In this document: piece by piece, positions 1 to 8,743 of the stretch
Numbering within the stretch: position 1 is the first letter of the stretch
How the letters are laid out: every line of letters starts with the position of its first letter
Assembly (NCBI GenBank): GCA_002428805.1
Contig: DIXX01000077.1
Location: 1-8,743 of the forward strand
Length of the DNA stretch: 8,743 bases
Origin: Cetobacterium sp. UBA6069
Lineage (GTDB): Bacteria > Fusobacteriota > Fusobacteriia > Fusobacteriales > Fusobacteriaceae
Direction of reading: 5' to 3'
The notes under the pieces: generated by a model
Told to the model about the DNA's origin: nothing
Databases searched by the model: none
The model's input: only the letters and a program-made list of their open reading frames with translations
Translations under genes and position numbers: made by a program

Positions 1-1
1 C

Positions 2-24
2 GTCTTGAAGGAATCCCTCAAGAC
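2..24 (-). other. Hairpin at left window edge (5' leader hairpin or terminator)
   Basis: GTCTTGA and TCAAGAC form a perfect 7-bp stem. After an A/C mismatch, a further GG/CC pairing closes on a 3-base loop. Read leftward, the hairpin lies at the predicted start point of the promoter at 31-59, so it could be a 5' stem protecting a transcript. It could equally be the terminator of the ABC-F gene, whose U-tract would lie outside the window. Read rightward, it is followed by ATAAAAATTG, which is not a good U-tract. Confidence 0.5.
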
Positions 25-30
25 ATAAAA

Positions 31-59
31 ATTGTACCATAAGTTTTAAATAATGTCAA
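31..59 (-). promoter_or_regulatory. Leftward sigma70-type promoter, near consensus
   Basis: On the minus strand the -35 is TTGACA (54-59, perfect), the spacer is 17 bases, and the -10 is TACAAT (31-36). A TG one base before the -10 gives it extended -10 character. Transcription would start near position 24 and leave the window to the left, so the gene or RNA it drives is not visible. It lies just downstream of the ABC-F stop codon, so it belongs to the next leftward unit. Confidence 0.7.
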
Positions 60-83
60 CAACTTTTTTTATTTTTTATACTT

Positions 84-1688
84 TTAATTTTTTATTCTAA
101 ATCTATTATCACGAATATCGTAAGTTACAAATCCAATTCTTCTCATTAAAACTTTATCATGACTTACTAATATAACTGCTCCTGGGTAATCTAACAACAT
201 ATTTGCTATTGCTGTTCTAGAATAATCATCCATATAAGTTGATGGCTCATCTATTATTAATAAATCTGTTTCCATTAAAGTATTTGTAAATATCTCTAAT
301 CTTTTCTTCTCTCCACCTGATAACATGAATATTCTCTTATCTCTGAACTCTAACTCATTGTTGTATAGGTTATCTATTGCAGCTTCTATAAACTCGTCTG
401 ATAATCCAGTTTTATCTTTTAAGTAATCTTTGATGTACATATTTTCATTAGCGAAAACTGTATCTTGCTCTATAAATGCGATAGTTGCTTTTTCATTTAT
501 AAATACCTCTCCAGATGTAGGCTTATCTAATCCTGCAATAACTTTTAATAAAGTTGATTTTCCAGAACCATTCTCTCCTACGATACATATTTTTGTATCT
601 CTATCTACAACTAAGTTAGCATTCTTATATAACATCTTATCTGGATACTCTTTCATTACATCTTTTAAAACCACGATTGGTCCTTCGAAATCTTTTTTAC
701 CAGTTATCATAACATCTTCAGGAGCATCAATATAATCATATTTATACTCAGGTGAGAACTTTATTCTCTCTCTTTGAAGTCTCTCTAACTCTTTTCTCAT
801 TCTTCTTAAAATAACAGCATGGGCATGCTTATTGTTACATCTCTCTAATAACTTTAGTTTTTTCTCAATAGCTTCTTGAGTATCTTCGATTACCTCTTCA
901 GTTTCTCTATTTTTCTTCTTACCTTCAGCTATTCTAACTTTTTTCTCTTTTAAATATTTTTGGTGGTCACACTCGTAAACTCCAACTTCGAAGTTATCTA
1001 TATCAAAGATTTTAGTAGCAAAAGTTCTAATAAAATCAACATTATGCGATATTACTAAGAACGCTTTTGGACTGTTATTGATATAATCTGTTAACCAAGC
1101 TGTTTTCTTCTTATCAAAGAATGATAGTGGCTCATCTAAGATTATTAAATCAGAATCACTAAATAAAGTCGTAGCCAGTCTTATATACTGTCTTTCTCCT
1201 CCACTTAACTCTCTAAATTTCTTGTCTAACTTATCTGTTAATTCAAACGTGTCAATAAACTCTGACTGGATGTGGATGTATGAATATCCTCCTAAACTTT
1301 CAAATTTATCTGAAAGCTCTGAGTATTTTTCCATTACCTTCTCATCGTTGTCTGCGTCACCAGTAAATTCTGCTGAAACAGCATCTAATTCAGCTTGAAT
1401 AGACATCACTTTTTGGAATGGTGAATTTAATAAATCTTGAACTTTACTATCTAAATCCAATCTTCCAAATTGATCAAAACAAGCAATTACAGCTTCTTCC
1501 TCTCTAGTTATTCTTCCTCTATCTGGAGTCTCTTCTCCAGTTAAAAGCTTTATTAAAGTAGATTTTCCAGTTCCGTTGTTTCCAACAAGAGCTATCTTAT
1601 CTCCAGAATTTACTTCTAAATCTACATGTTTATATAAATTTTGTGAAAAAAATGATTTCGATACATTTTTAAACTCTATTATAGTCAT
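84..1688 (-). CDS. ABC-F family ATPase (ribosome-associated type), divergent
   Basis: This is a soluble protein with two ABC ATPase domains in one chain and no membrane segments, the layout of ABC-F proteins. That family acts at the ribosomal E site (translation factors, some giving antibiotic resistance). Residues counted from the chosen start: domain 1 has Walker A GNNGTGKST (about 36-44), a charged arm insertion (about 95-140), LSGGE (161-165), LIILDEP (181-187) and switch His 215. A charged coiled-coil linker (about 240-330) matches the ABC-F P-site tRNA-interaction linker. Domain 2 has GENGSGKST (371-379), LSGGE (456-460), LLIIDEP (476-482) and His 510. The chain ends soon after domain 2 with no C-terminal tail. 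The usual DEPTNHLD is replaced by DEPLSFFD and DEPSTYMD, so it is divergent. An upstream ATG at 1692-1694 directly abuts AGGAG (1695-1699). The ATG at 1686-1688 is 6 bases from it and is preferred, giving 534 residues. The exact subfamily is unknown. Confidence 0.88.
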   Translation of the reverse strand: MTIIEFKNVSKSFFSQNLYKHVDLEVNSGDKIALVGNNGTGKSTLIKLLTGEETPDRGRITREEEAVIACFDQFGRLDLDSKVQDLLNSPFQKVMSIQAELDAVSAEFTGDADNDEKVMEKYSELSDKFESLGGYSYIHIQSEFIDTFELTDKLDKKFRELSGGERQYIRLATTLFSDSDLIILDEPLSFFDKKKTAWLTDYINNSPKAFLVISHNVDFIRTFATKIFDIDNFEVGVYECDHQKYLKEKKVRIAEGKKKNRETEEVIEDTQEAIEKKLKLLERCNNKHAHAVILRRMRKELERLQRERIKFSPEYKYDYIDAPEDVMITGKKDFEGPIVVLKDVMKEYPDKMLYKNANLVVDRDTKICIVGENGSGKSTLLKVIAGLDKPTSGEVFINEKATIAFIEQDTVFANENMYIKDYLKDKTGLSDEFIEAAIDNLYNNELEFRDKRIFMLSGGEKKRLEIFTNTLMETDLLIIDEPSTYMDDYSRTAIANMLLDYPGAVILVSHDKVLMRRIGFVTYDIRDNRFRIKN

Positions 1689-1694
1689 TTTCAT

Positions 1695-1699
1695 CTCCT
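1695..1699 (-). promoter_or_regulatory. RBS of the ABC-F gene, decides the start
   Basis: AGGAG on the minus strand touches the first ATG (1692-1694) with no spacer, but is 6 bases from the second ATG (1686-1688). Spacing therefore favours the second ATG, giving an N-terminus MTIIEF rather than MKMTIIEF. Confidence 0.75.
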
Positions 1700-1723
1700 A
1701 TTTTCTATTAAATTTAACGTATT

Positions 1724-1752
1724 ATTATACCATGATTTATATTTTTTAGCAA
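1724..1752 (-). promoter_or_regulatory. Promoter of the ABC-F gene
   Basis: On the minus strand: -35 TTGCTA (1747-1752), a 17-base spacer, and a perfect -10 TATAAT (1724-1729) preceded by TGG, which makes an extended -10. The predicted start is near 1717, leaving a leader of about 28 bases. It lies between the lacZ terminator and the ABC-F start codon, so the ABC-F gene should be transcribed independently of lacZ. No attenuator-like leader peptide or hairpin, as found before some resistance ABC-F genes, fits in this short leader. Confidence 0.8.
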
Positions 1753-1777
1753 TATTAGCCTTGAAAAATAAGAAAAA

Positions 1778-1800
1778 CCAGAAGAGTGAACCTCTTCTGG
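1778..1800 (-). terminator. Rho-independent terminator of lacZ
   Basis: A perfect 9-bp inverted repeat, CCAGAAGAG and CTCTTCTGG, flanks a 5-base loop. On the minus strand it is followed by a T-rich run (TTTTTCTTATTTTTC). It begins 7 bases past the lacZ stop codon. The plus-strand side also has a T-rich run (CTTTCTTTT), so it may stop transcription from both sides. Confidence 0.88.
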
Positions 1801-1807
1801 CTTTCTT

Positions 1808-4774
<2,967 letters not shown>

Positions 4775-4796
4775 TTATTTAAATGAAATTACTAAT

Positions 4797-4825
4797 ATAT
4801 AATCATAATTTATTAAATATAGCAA
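4797..4825 (-). promoter_or_regulatory. Candidate promoter of lacZ
   Basis: On the minus strand: -35 TTGCTA (4820-4825), a 17-base spacer, and -10 TTATAT (4797-4802), giving a leader of about 30 bases. The -35 is identical to that of the ABC-F promoter, but the -10 is weaker. The region is very AT-rich, so other -10 choices are possible. An imperfect palindrome (TTTATTT/AAATGAA, 4774-4787) lies between this site and the RBS and could be an operator, but it is low-complexity. Confidence 0.45.
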
Positions 4826-4894
4826 TTAACCAGAAGAACTTATAAAAAACTTTGTTAACTCATTAAAAAAAGTTGCTTTCCCATTAATTTTTAT

Positions 4895-4922
4895 TTGGTA
4901 AATCAAAGTATTGTGGTAAAAT
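4895..4922 (+). promoter_or_regulatory. Promoter of the peptidase-ECF operon
   Basis: -35 TTGGTA (4895-4900), a 16-base spacer, and -10 TAAAAT (4917-4922) with TG one base upstream (extended -10). Transcription would start near 4929, about 27 bases before the ATG at 4956. No riboswitch-sized leader fits between them. This is the only convincing promoter for the four rightward genes. Confidence 0.6.
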
Positions 4923-4944
4923 ATATCTAATTGACAAAATTTTG

Positions 4945-4950
4945 AAGGTG
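4945..4950 (+). promoter_or_regulatory. RBS of the metallopeptidase gene
   Basis: AAGGTG, 5 bases before the ATG at 4956-4958. It supports that start. Confidence 0.7.
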
Positions 4951-4955
4951 ATTAA

Positions 4956-5621
4956 ATGAACTATGATATCATTATTACTAAAAAAAATATAAAAAATATT
5001 ATTCTTAGGGTTAAAAGTGATGGTACAGTTACTCTTTCGGTTCCAGAAAGAACTACGAAAATTTTTATAGAATCATTCTTAAAATCTAAACACGAATGGA
5101 TTCTAAAAAATCTTGAAAAATTTAAAAAAAATTCAGTTAAAGCAGTTGACAAATCATATAAAAATGGAGACAATATAGAGTATCTCGGAATAAATTATAT
5201 TTTAAAAATTTTTCCTAATTCTTCTAATAAAATCCTAATTGATGGTAACTCTTTAATTATTTATACAAATAAAGAGATAACTGAAAAAAATATAGAAACT
5301 CTTCTATATAGTTGGTACAAAGAAAAAGCCGCAGAAATTTTTAAAATATCTTTAAATAAATATAGTAATCTTATCGGTGAAAACTTTTTAGATTTTAAAA
5401 TCCGAAGAATGAAACGTCGTTGGGGATCTTGTAGATATCTTAGTAAAGTTATTACATTAAACTTAGAACTTATTAGAAAGCCTCAAGAGTGTATTGATTA
5501 TGTTTGTCTACACGAGCTAGCTCATTTGAGATATCCTCATCATCAAAAAGAATTCTGGGATTTTATAAAAATCTATATGCCTGACTGGAAGATTAGAAAA
5601 GAAAGGTTGGACAAAATATGA
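4956..5621 (+). CDS. YgjP-like (DUF45) zinc metallopeptidase-fold protein
   Basis: A 221-residue soluble protein of the YgjP/DUF45 (SprT-like, gluzincin-type) family. Family members have a zinc-binding metallopeptidase fold, but cellular substrates are mostly unknown. The C-terminal half carries the family's signature: RRWGSC (154-159), then HELAH (186-190, HExxH, where two His bind zinc and Glu 187 is catalytic), then HHQKEFW (195-201), which supplies the third zinc ligand. The N-terminal half (about 1-110) is beta-rich and lysine-rich, as in the family. Length is normal and all catalytic residues are present. There is no signal peptide, so it is probably cytoplasmic. It is the first gene of the rightward operon, and its TGA overlaps the ATG of the ECF S component by 4 bases (ATGA), which suggests translational coupling. 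It is more A-rich than its neighbours, with two 8-base A tracts. A link to transport is not implied by the family. Confidence 0.9.
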   Translation: MNYDIIITKKNIKNIILRVKSDGTVTLSVPERTTKIFIESFLKSKHEWILKNLEKFKKNSVKAVDKSYKNGDNIEYLGINYILKIFPNSSNKILIDGNSLIIYTNKEITEKNIETLLYSWYKEKAAEIFKISLNKYSNLIGENFLDFKIRRMKRRWGSCRYLSKVITLNLELIRKPQECIDYVCLHELAHLRYPHHQKEFWDFIKIYMPDWKIRKERLDKI

Positions 5622-6217
5622 TTAAAAAGTATATTGGAGAAGATGGATTCAGATATTACGTAAAAAAAACTGAACTATTTTCTACGAAAAATGTTGTTGC
5701 TATAGGAATTGGTGCTGCTCTATACAGTGTTCTTTCTGGAGTTGCTATTCCTGTTGGTCCTAATACATCGTTTAGAATAGCTGTTGCTCTTCTTACAATT
5801 TTTGGAGCTATATTTGGCCCAGTTGTTGGGTTCTTTGTTGGTTTTGTTGGACATGCTCTAAATGATATGATTATGTGGGGAAGCGTTTGGTTTAGCTGGG
5901 TATTTTTATCAGCTGTTATTGGTCTATTCGGAGGGATGATTGCTCTAGATAAAAGTTTCTCTCTTGAAACAGGTCATGTTACTAAATTCCATATTTTTAA
6001 GATGTATGTTTACTCAATCTTAGGAATGATTGCTGCTGGATTAGCTGCATATGTCGGGGACGTTTATTTTTATGGCGAGCCCGCTCAAAAAGTTTGGATT
6101 CAAATAGCACTTGCTACATTTACAAACTTTGTTGTTACTGCTGCTCTTGGTATTCCTATAATTCTTGGAATCGCAGCTAGAAAAAGAAAATATTGTAATT
6201 TAAAAATAGAAGATTAA
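5618..6217 (+). CDS. ECF transporter S component, UPF0397 family
   Basis: A 199-residue, very hydrophobic membrane protein of the UPF0397/DUF1393 family, the substrate-binding (S) subunit of energy-coupling-factor importers. Family features: STKNVVAIGIGAAL at the first helix (22-35, rich in small residues where S components dock on the T subunit), AIPVGPNT (43-50), then GAIFGPVVGFFVGFVGHALND (63-83) and WGSVWFSWVF (87-96). I count about five to six membrane helices, with a positively charged end RKRK (188-191). The family domain is often labelled riboflavin-type in Pfam, but that does not prove the substrate. The ATG overlaps the peptidase stop (ATGA). An AAAGG at 5602-5606 is a modest RBS, 11 bases upstream. 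About 20 charged and aromatic residues precede the usual start of the family's conserved part. It is followed after 14 bases by its ATPase gene. No riboswitch or biosynthetic neighbour shows what is transported. Confidence 0.88.
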   Translation: MIKKYIGEDGFRYYVKKTELFSTKNVVAIGIGAALYSVLSGVAIPVGPNTSFRIAVALLTIFGAIFGPVVGFFVGFVGHALNDMIMWGSVWFSWVFLSAVIGLFGGMIALDKSFSLETGHVTKFHIFKMYVYSILGMIAAGLAAYVGDVYFYGEPAQKVWIQIALATFTNFVVTAALGIPIILGIAARKRKYCNLKIED

Positions 6218-6220
6218 TTA

Positions 6221-6226
6221 AAGGAG
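6221..6226 (+). promoter_or_regulatory. RBS of the ECF ATPase gene
   Basis: AAGGAG, 5 bases before the ATG at 6232, in the 14-base gap after the S-component stop. It is the strongest RBS in the operon apart from that of the T component. Confidence 0.8.
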
Positions 6227-6231
6227 TATAG

Positions 6232-7920
6232 ATGATTAACGTAGTAGAATTTAAAAATTTTACTTTTAAATATGTGAATCAATTAGAACCAACTCTAAAA
6301 AATATCAATTTAGAGATAAAAAAAGGTGAAAAAGTTCTAATTGCTGGACCAAGTGGTAGTGGTAAATCTACTCTTGGAAGCTGTTTAAATGGTATTGTTC
6401 CCTTTTCTAAAGAGGGTGGTTTCAAAGGAACTTTGACTGTTAATGGAGTTGAACCTTATGAAACGAGTATTTTTGATATTAGTAAAAATGTTGGTACAGT
6501 TTTACAAGATCAAGATGGTCAATTTATAGGTTTAACTGTTGGAGAAGATGTTTCTTTTATTGATGAAAATAATCTTGTTCCTCAAGATGAAATGATTAAA
6601 AATACTGAAAGTGCTTTAGAAACTGTTAGTATGGAAAGATTTATAAATCACAGCCCTCAAGAATTATCTGGTGGTCAAAAGCAATCAGTATCTTTAGCTG
6701 GAATAATGAGAAGCTCAGCTGATATTCTTCTTTTTGATGAACCTTTAGCTAATTTAGATCCTTATAGTGGAAAGCATGCTATGAAACTTATTTGTGATAT
6801 TCAAAAGAAAACAGGAAAAACAATCATAGTTATTGAGCACAGAATAGAGGACGTTTTAGAACAAGATTTTGATAGAGTTATCATTTTAAATAAAGGTGAA
6901 GTTGTTGCTAATAGTACTCCTGAAGAGTTATTTAGAAAAGATATGTTTAGAAAATATGGACTTAGAGAACCTCTATACATAGAGGCCCTGAAATATTCAG
7001 GTGTAGACTTAGAAAAAGATTCTATATATCCGATTACTAAAATTGGAACTCCTGAAAATATAGAAAAAGTTCAAAAGTGGTGTGATTCTATTACAATTAA
7101 GAAAAATGAATTTAAAGAAAATATCTTAGATATCAAAACTATCTCTTTTTCTTACAACGAAGAAAAAGCTATATTAAAAAACGTGACTTTCTCTTTAAAT
7201 AAAGGTGAGATTTTAGCTCTTCTAGGAAATAATGGTGCTGGGAAATCTACTCTTTGTAAAGTTATAACAGGTATTGAAAAAGAAACTTCTGGAGATATAA
7301 CTCTTCTTAATAAAAGTATTATCAAAGAAAGCATCAAAAGAAGAGGAGAAAAAATAGGATTTGTTATGCAAAATCCTAATCACATGATTACACAAGAAAC
7401 TCTTCTTGAAGAGGTTCAATTTGGACTAAAAATAAGAGGTATTAAAAACTATGTTGAAAAAGCTGAAAAAGCTTTAGAAATTTGTGGGCTTCATGAATTT
7501 AGACATTGGCCAGTTACATCTCTTAGCTACGGTCAGAAAAAAAGATTAACTATCGCTGCTATTCTAGCTTTAGAGCCTGAAGTTCTAATTTTAGATGAAC
7601 CTACTGCTGGACAAGATTATAAAAGATATAAAGAGTTTATGAGTTTCATAAAAGATATCGCTAAAAACGGTGTTGGAATCATTCTTATAACTCATGATAT
7701 GCATCTTGCTTTAGAGTATGCTAACAGAGCCGTTGTTCTATGTAATGGAACTATCGCCGCTAACAACACTCCTACTATTATTTTAGGAGAAAAAGAATTA
7801 ATGGATAAATCGAATTTAAAAGAAACATCTTTATCACAGATGGCTGAAATTATGGGACTAGATTCTGAAATGCTTATGAATTCATTTATCAATTTTGAAA
7901 ATATAGGAGGTATAAGATAA
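6232..7920 (+). CDS. ECF transporter fused double ATPase (A-A')
   Basis: A 562-residue cytoplasmic ATPase with two ECF-type (CbiO/EcfA-like) domains fused in one chain, supplying both ATP sites of the importer. Domain 1 (about 4-240): Walker A GPSGSGKST (39-47), Q-loop Gln 92 (VLQDQD), signature LSGGQ (145-149), Walker B ILLFDEP (165-171) with Glu 170, and His 203. Domain 2 (about 298-525): Walker A GNNGAGKST (332-340), Gln 380 (VMQNPN), signature LSYGQ (431-435, Gly replaced by Tyr), Walker B VLILDEP (451-457) with Glu 456, and His 488. The domains are 50-60 residues apart and clearly not identical. It lies between the S gene and the T gene, so this is a dedicated, group I-like system rather than a shared ECF module. 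YkoD-like fused ATPases are the nearest named type I recall. Confidence 0.93.
   Translation: MINVVEFKNFTFKYVNQLEPTLKNINLEIKKGEKVLIAGPSGSGKSTLGSCLNGIVPFSKEGGFKGTLTVNGVEPYETSIFDISKNVGTVLQDQDGQFIGLTVGEDVSFIDENNLVPQDEMIKNTESALETVSMERFINHSPQELSGGQKQSVSLAGIMRSSADILLFDEPLANLDPYSGKHAMKLICDIQKKTGKTIIVIEHRIEDVLEQDFDRVIILNKGEVVANSTPEELFRKDMFRKYGLREPLYIEALKYSGVDLEKDSIYPITKIGTPENIEKVQKWCDSITIKKNEFKENILDIKTISFSYNEEKAILKNVTFSLNKGEILALLGNNGAGKSTLCKVITGIEKETSGDITLLNKSIIKESIKRRGEKIGFVMQNPNHMITQETLLEEVQFGLKIRGIKNYVEKAEKALEICGLHEFRHWPVTSLSYGQKKRLTIAAILALEPEVLILDEPTAGQDYKRYKEFMSFIKDIAKNGVGIILITHDMHLALEYANRAVVLCNGTIAANNTPTIILGEKELMDKSNLKETSLSQMAEIMGLDSEMLMNSFINFENIGGIR
7905..7910 (+). promoter_or_regulatory. RBS of the ECF T component, inside the ATPase gene
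   Basis: AGGAGG, a full-match core 9 bases before the ATG at 7920. It lies within the last codons of the ATPase gene and supports a start in the TAATG stop/start overlap. Confidence 0.8.
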
Positions 7921-8743
7921 TGTCTAGAGCTGGTACTTTATATCTTGATAAAGATTCTGCTATCCATTCAATAGATGGAAGTATAAAATTCTTATTGCTT
8001 CTTGTTTGGACAGCTTCAGTCTTCTTATTTAATGATTTTAGAGTGTTCTTAACATTTTTTGTTGTTGGAATGACACTCTTAAGTATTGCTAAAATTTCAT
8101 TTAAATCAATAAAACCATTATTCCAATTTATTGTTATATTTACTATATTGAATTCAATATTCCTAATAGTTATAACACCTGAATATGGTTCTACTTTAAC
8201 TGGAACTAGTAGAGCTCTTTTAACTATTAAAGGGATTACTCTTTCACTAGAAACTATCTGGTTTGCACTAACTCTTTCTATGAAATATCTTGCTGTTTTT
8301 CCTATAATGATGTTGTTTATATTTACAACTCATCCAAGTAAATTTGCAAGTAGTCTAAATAAAATTGGAGTTTCTTATAAGGTTGCTTATGCTATAAATA
8401 TAGCACTTAGATATATTCCTGACGTGAGAGATGAATTCAAAAATATAATGCATGCTCAAGAAGCGAGAGGAGTTGCCTTTAGAAAAGAGGATGCAAATAT
8501 TTTAACAAGACTTAGAAATTACAATACAATTTTATTCCCATTAGTACTTTCATCTTTAAATAGAGTTGAAGTTATATCTAATGCTATGGATTTAAGAGGA
8601 TTTGGTAATAAAAGTAAAAGAACTTGGTATAGTTCTCAAAAATATGGAATAATTGACTTTATAAGTATAGTCTTAATGATTGGACTTCTTATTTTATCTC
8701 TATATTTAAAAATATATGTTTTAAAGGGATTTTGGTATCCTTT
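7920..8743 (+). CDS. ECF transporter transmembrane T component (partial at 3' end)
   Basis: The membrane-coupling subunit of the ECF importer: it links the S component to the two ATPase domains. The frame is open from the ATG at 7920 to the window end (274 codons plus 2 bases) with no stop, so it is cut. EcfT-type proteins are about this size, so little is likely missing. Hydrophobic segments lie at about 23-37, 42-56, 68-86, 112-136, 204-212 and 246-267. The cytoplasmic loop carries the family's two coupling motifs, ARG (182-184, in EARGVAF) and LRG (225-227, in DLRGFG), whose arginines contact the ATPases. HPSKF (138-142) is also family-typical. The ATG shares one base with the ATPase stop (TAATG), and an AGGAGG lies 9 bases upstream. 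Together with the S and A-A' genes it completes the transporter. Confidence 0.92.
   Translation, partial: MSRAGTLYLDKDSAIHSIDGSIKFLLLLVWTASVFLFNDFRVFLTFFVVGMTLLSIAKISFKSIKPLFQFIVIFTILNSIFLIVITPEYGSTLTGTSRALLTIKGITLSLETIWFALTLSMKYLAVFPIMMLFIFTTHPSKFASSLNKIGVSYKVAYAINIALRYIPDVRDEFKNIMHAQEARGVAFRKEDANILTRLRNYNTILFPLVLSSLNRVEVISNAMDLRGFGNKSKRTWYSSQKYGIIDFISIVLMIGLLILSLYLKIYVLKGFWYP

Noticed and set aside
430..735. Open frame on the plus strand inside the ABC-F gene (101 residues)
   Set aside because: It lies fully antisense to the domain-2 coding region with its conserved motifs, has no recognisable domain and no good RBS; it is a shadow of the real gene.
4849..4874. Inverted repeat AACTTT/AAAGTT in the divergent intergenic region
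   Set aside because: Only 6 A/T-rich base pairs with a 14-base loop in very AT-rich DNA; expected by chance and not placed on either proposed promoter core.
4931..4936. Perfect TTGACA hexamer just before the peptidase gene
   Set aside because: A -10 at 16-18 bases downstream would fall inside the start of the gene and no TATAAT-like sequence is there; the site at 4895-4922 fits better.
4961..5173. Minus-strand open frame opposite the peptidase start (70 residues)
   Set aside because: It is the complement of A-rich, lysine-rich coding sequence, so it is rich in Phe/Ile and mimics a membrane peptide; it has no RBS or family match.
7152..7892. Three short minus-strand open frames opposite the second ATPase domain
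   Set aside because: They overlap conserved Walker and signature coding sequence of the real gene and show no independent coding evidence.

Overview
This is a strongly AT-rich window with A/T-ended codons, AGA as the main arginine codon, clear AGGAG-type ribosome binding sites and short intergenic gaps. These traits fit a low-GC anaerobe. My best guess is a member of Fusobacteriota (Fusobacterium/Cetobacterium-like), with a low-GC Firmicute as the alternative. No rRNA, phage or plasmid marker is present to settle this.

Left half, leftward genes: a divergent ABC-F type double-ATPase protein (about 84-1688) and a full-length GH2 beta-galactosidase, LacZ (1808-4759). Each looks like its own transcription unit. 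LacZ has a promoter-like sequence in the divergent intergenic region and ends at a clean hairpin terminator (1778-1800). The ABC-F gene has its own very good extended -10 promoter just past that terminator. At the far left edge, another near-consensus leftward promoter (31-59) would start a transcript at a hairpin (2-24) and run out of the window.

Right half, rightward genes: a tightly packed, probably co-transcribed set of four genes starting at 4956. They are a YgjP-like (DUF45) zinc metallopeptidase, a UPF0397-family S component of an ECF transporter (4-base ATGA overlap with the peptidase), a fused two-domain ECF ATPase, and the ECF transmembrane T component (1-base overlap; cut by the window end only a little before or at its expected C-terminus). 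S, A-A and T together make a complete dedicated (group I-like) ECF vitamin or micronutrient importer. Its substrate cannot be told from the sequence, and no riboswitch is visible upstream. Only the peptidase promoter (about 4895-4922) is apparent, so all four genes probably depend on it.

I do not see a clearly new biological system. The points most worth following are the non-canonical Walker B/D-loop regions of the ABC-F protein, the translational coupling of a housekeeping-type metallopeptidase to an orphan-substrate ECF importer, and the unassigned promoter-hairpin unit at the left edge. No stretch over 300 bases lacks a gene. The largest gap, 4760-4955, holds the two divergent promoters.
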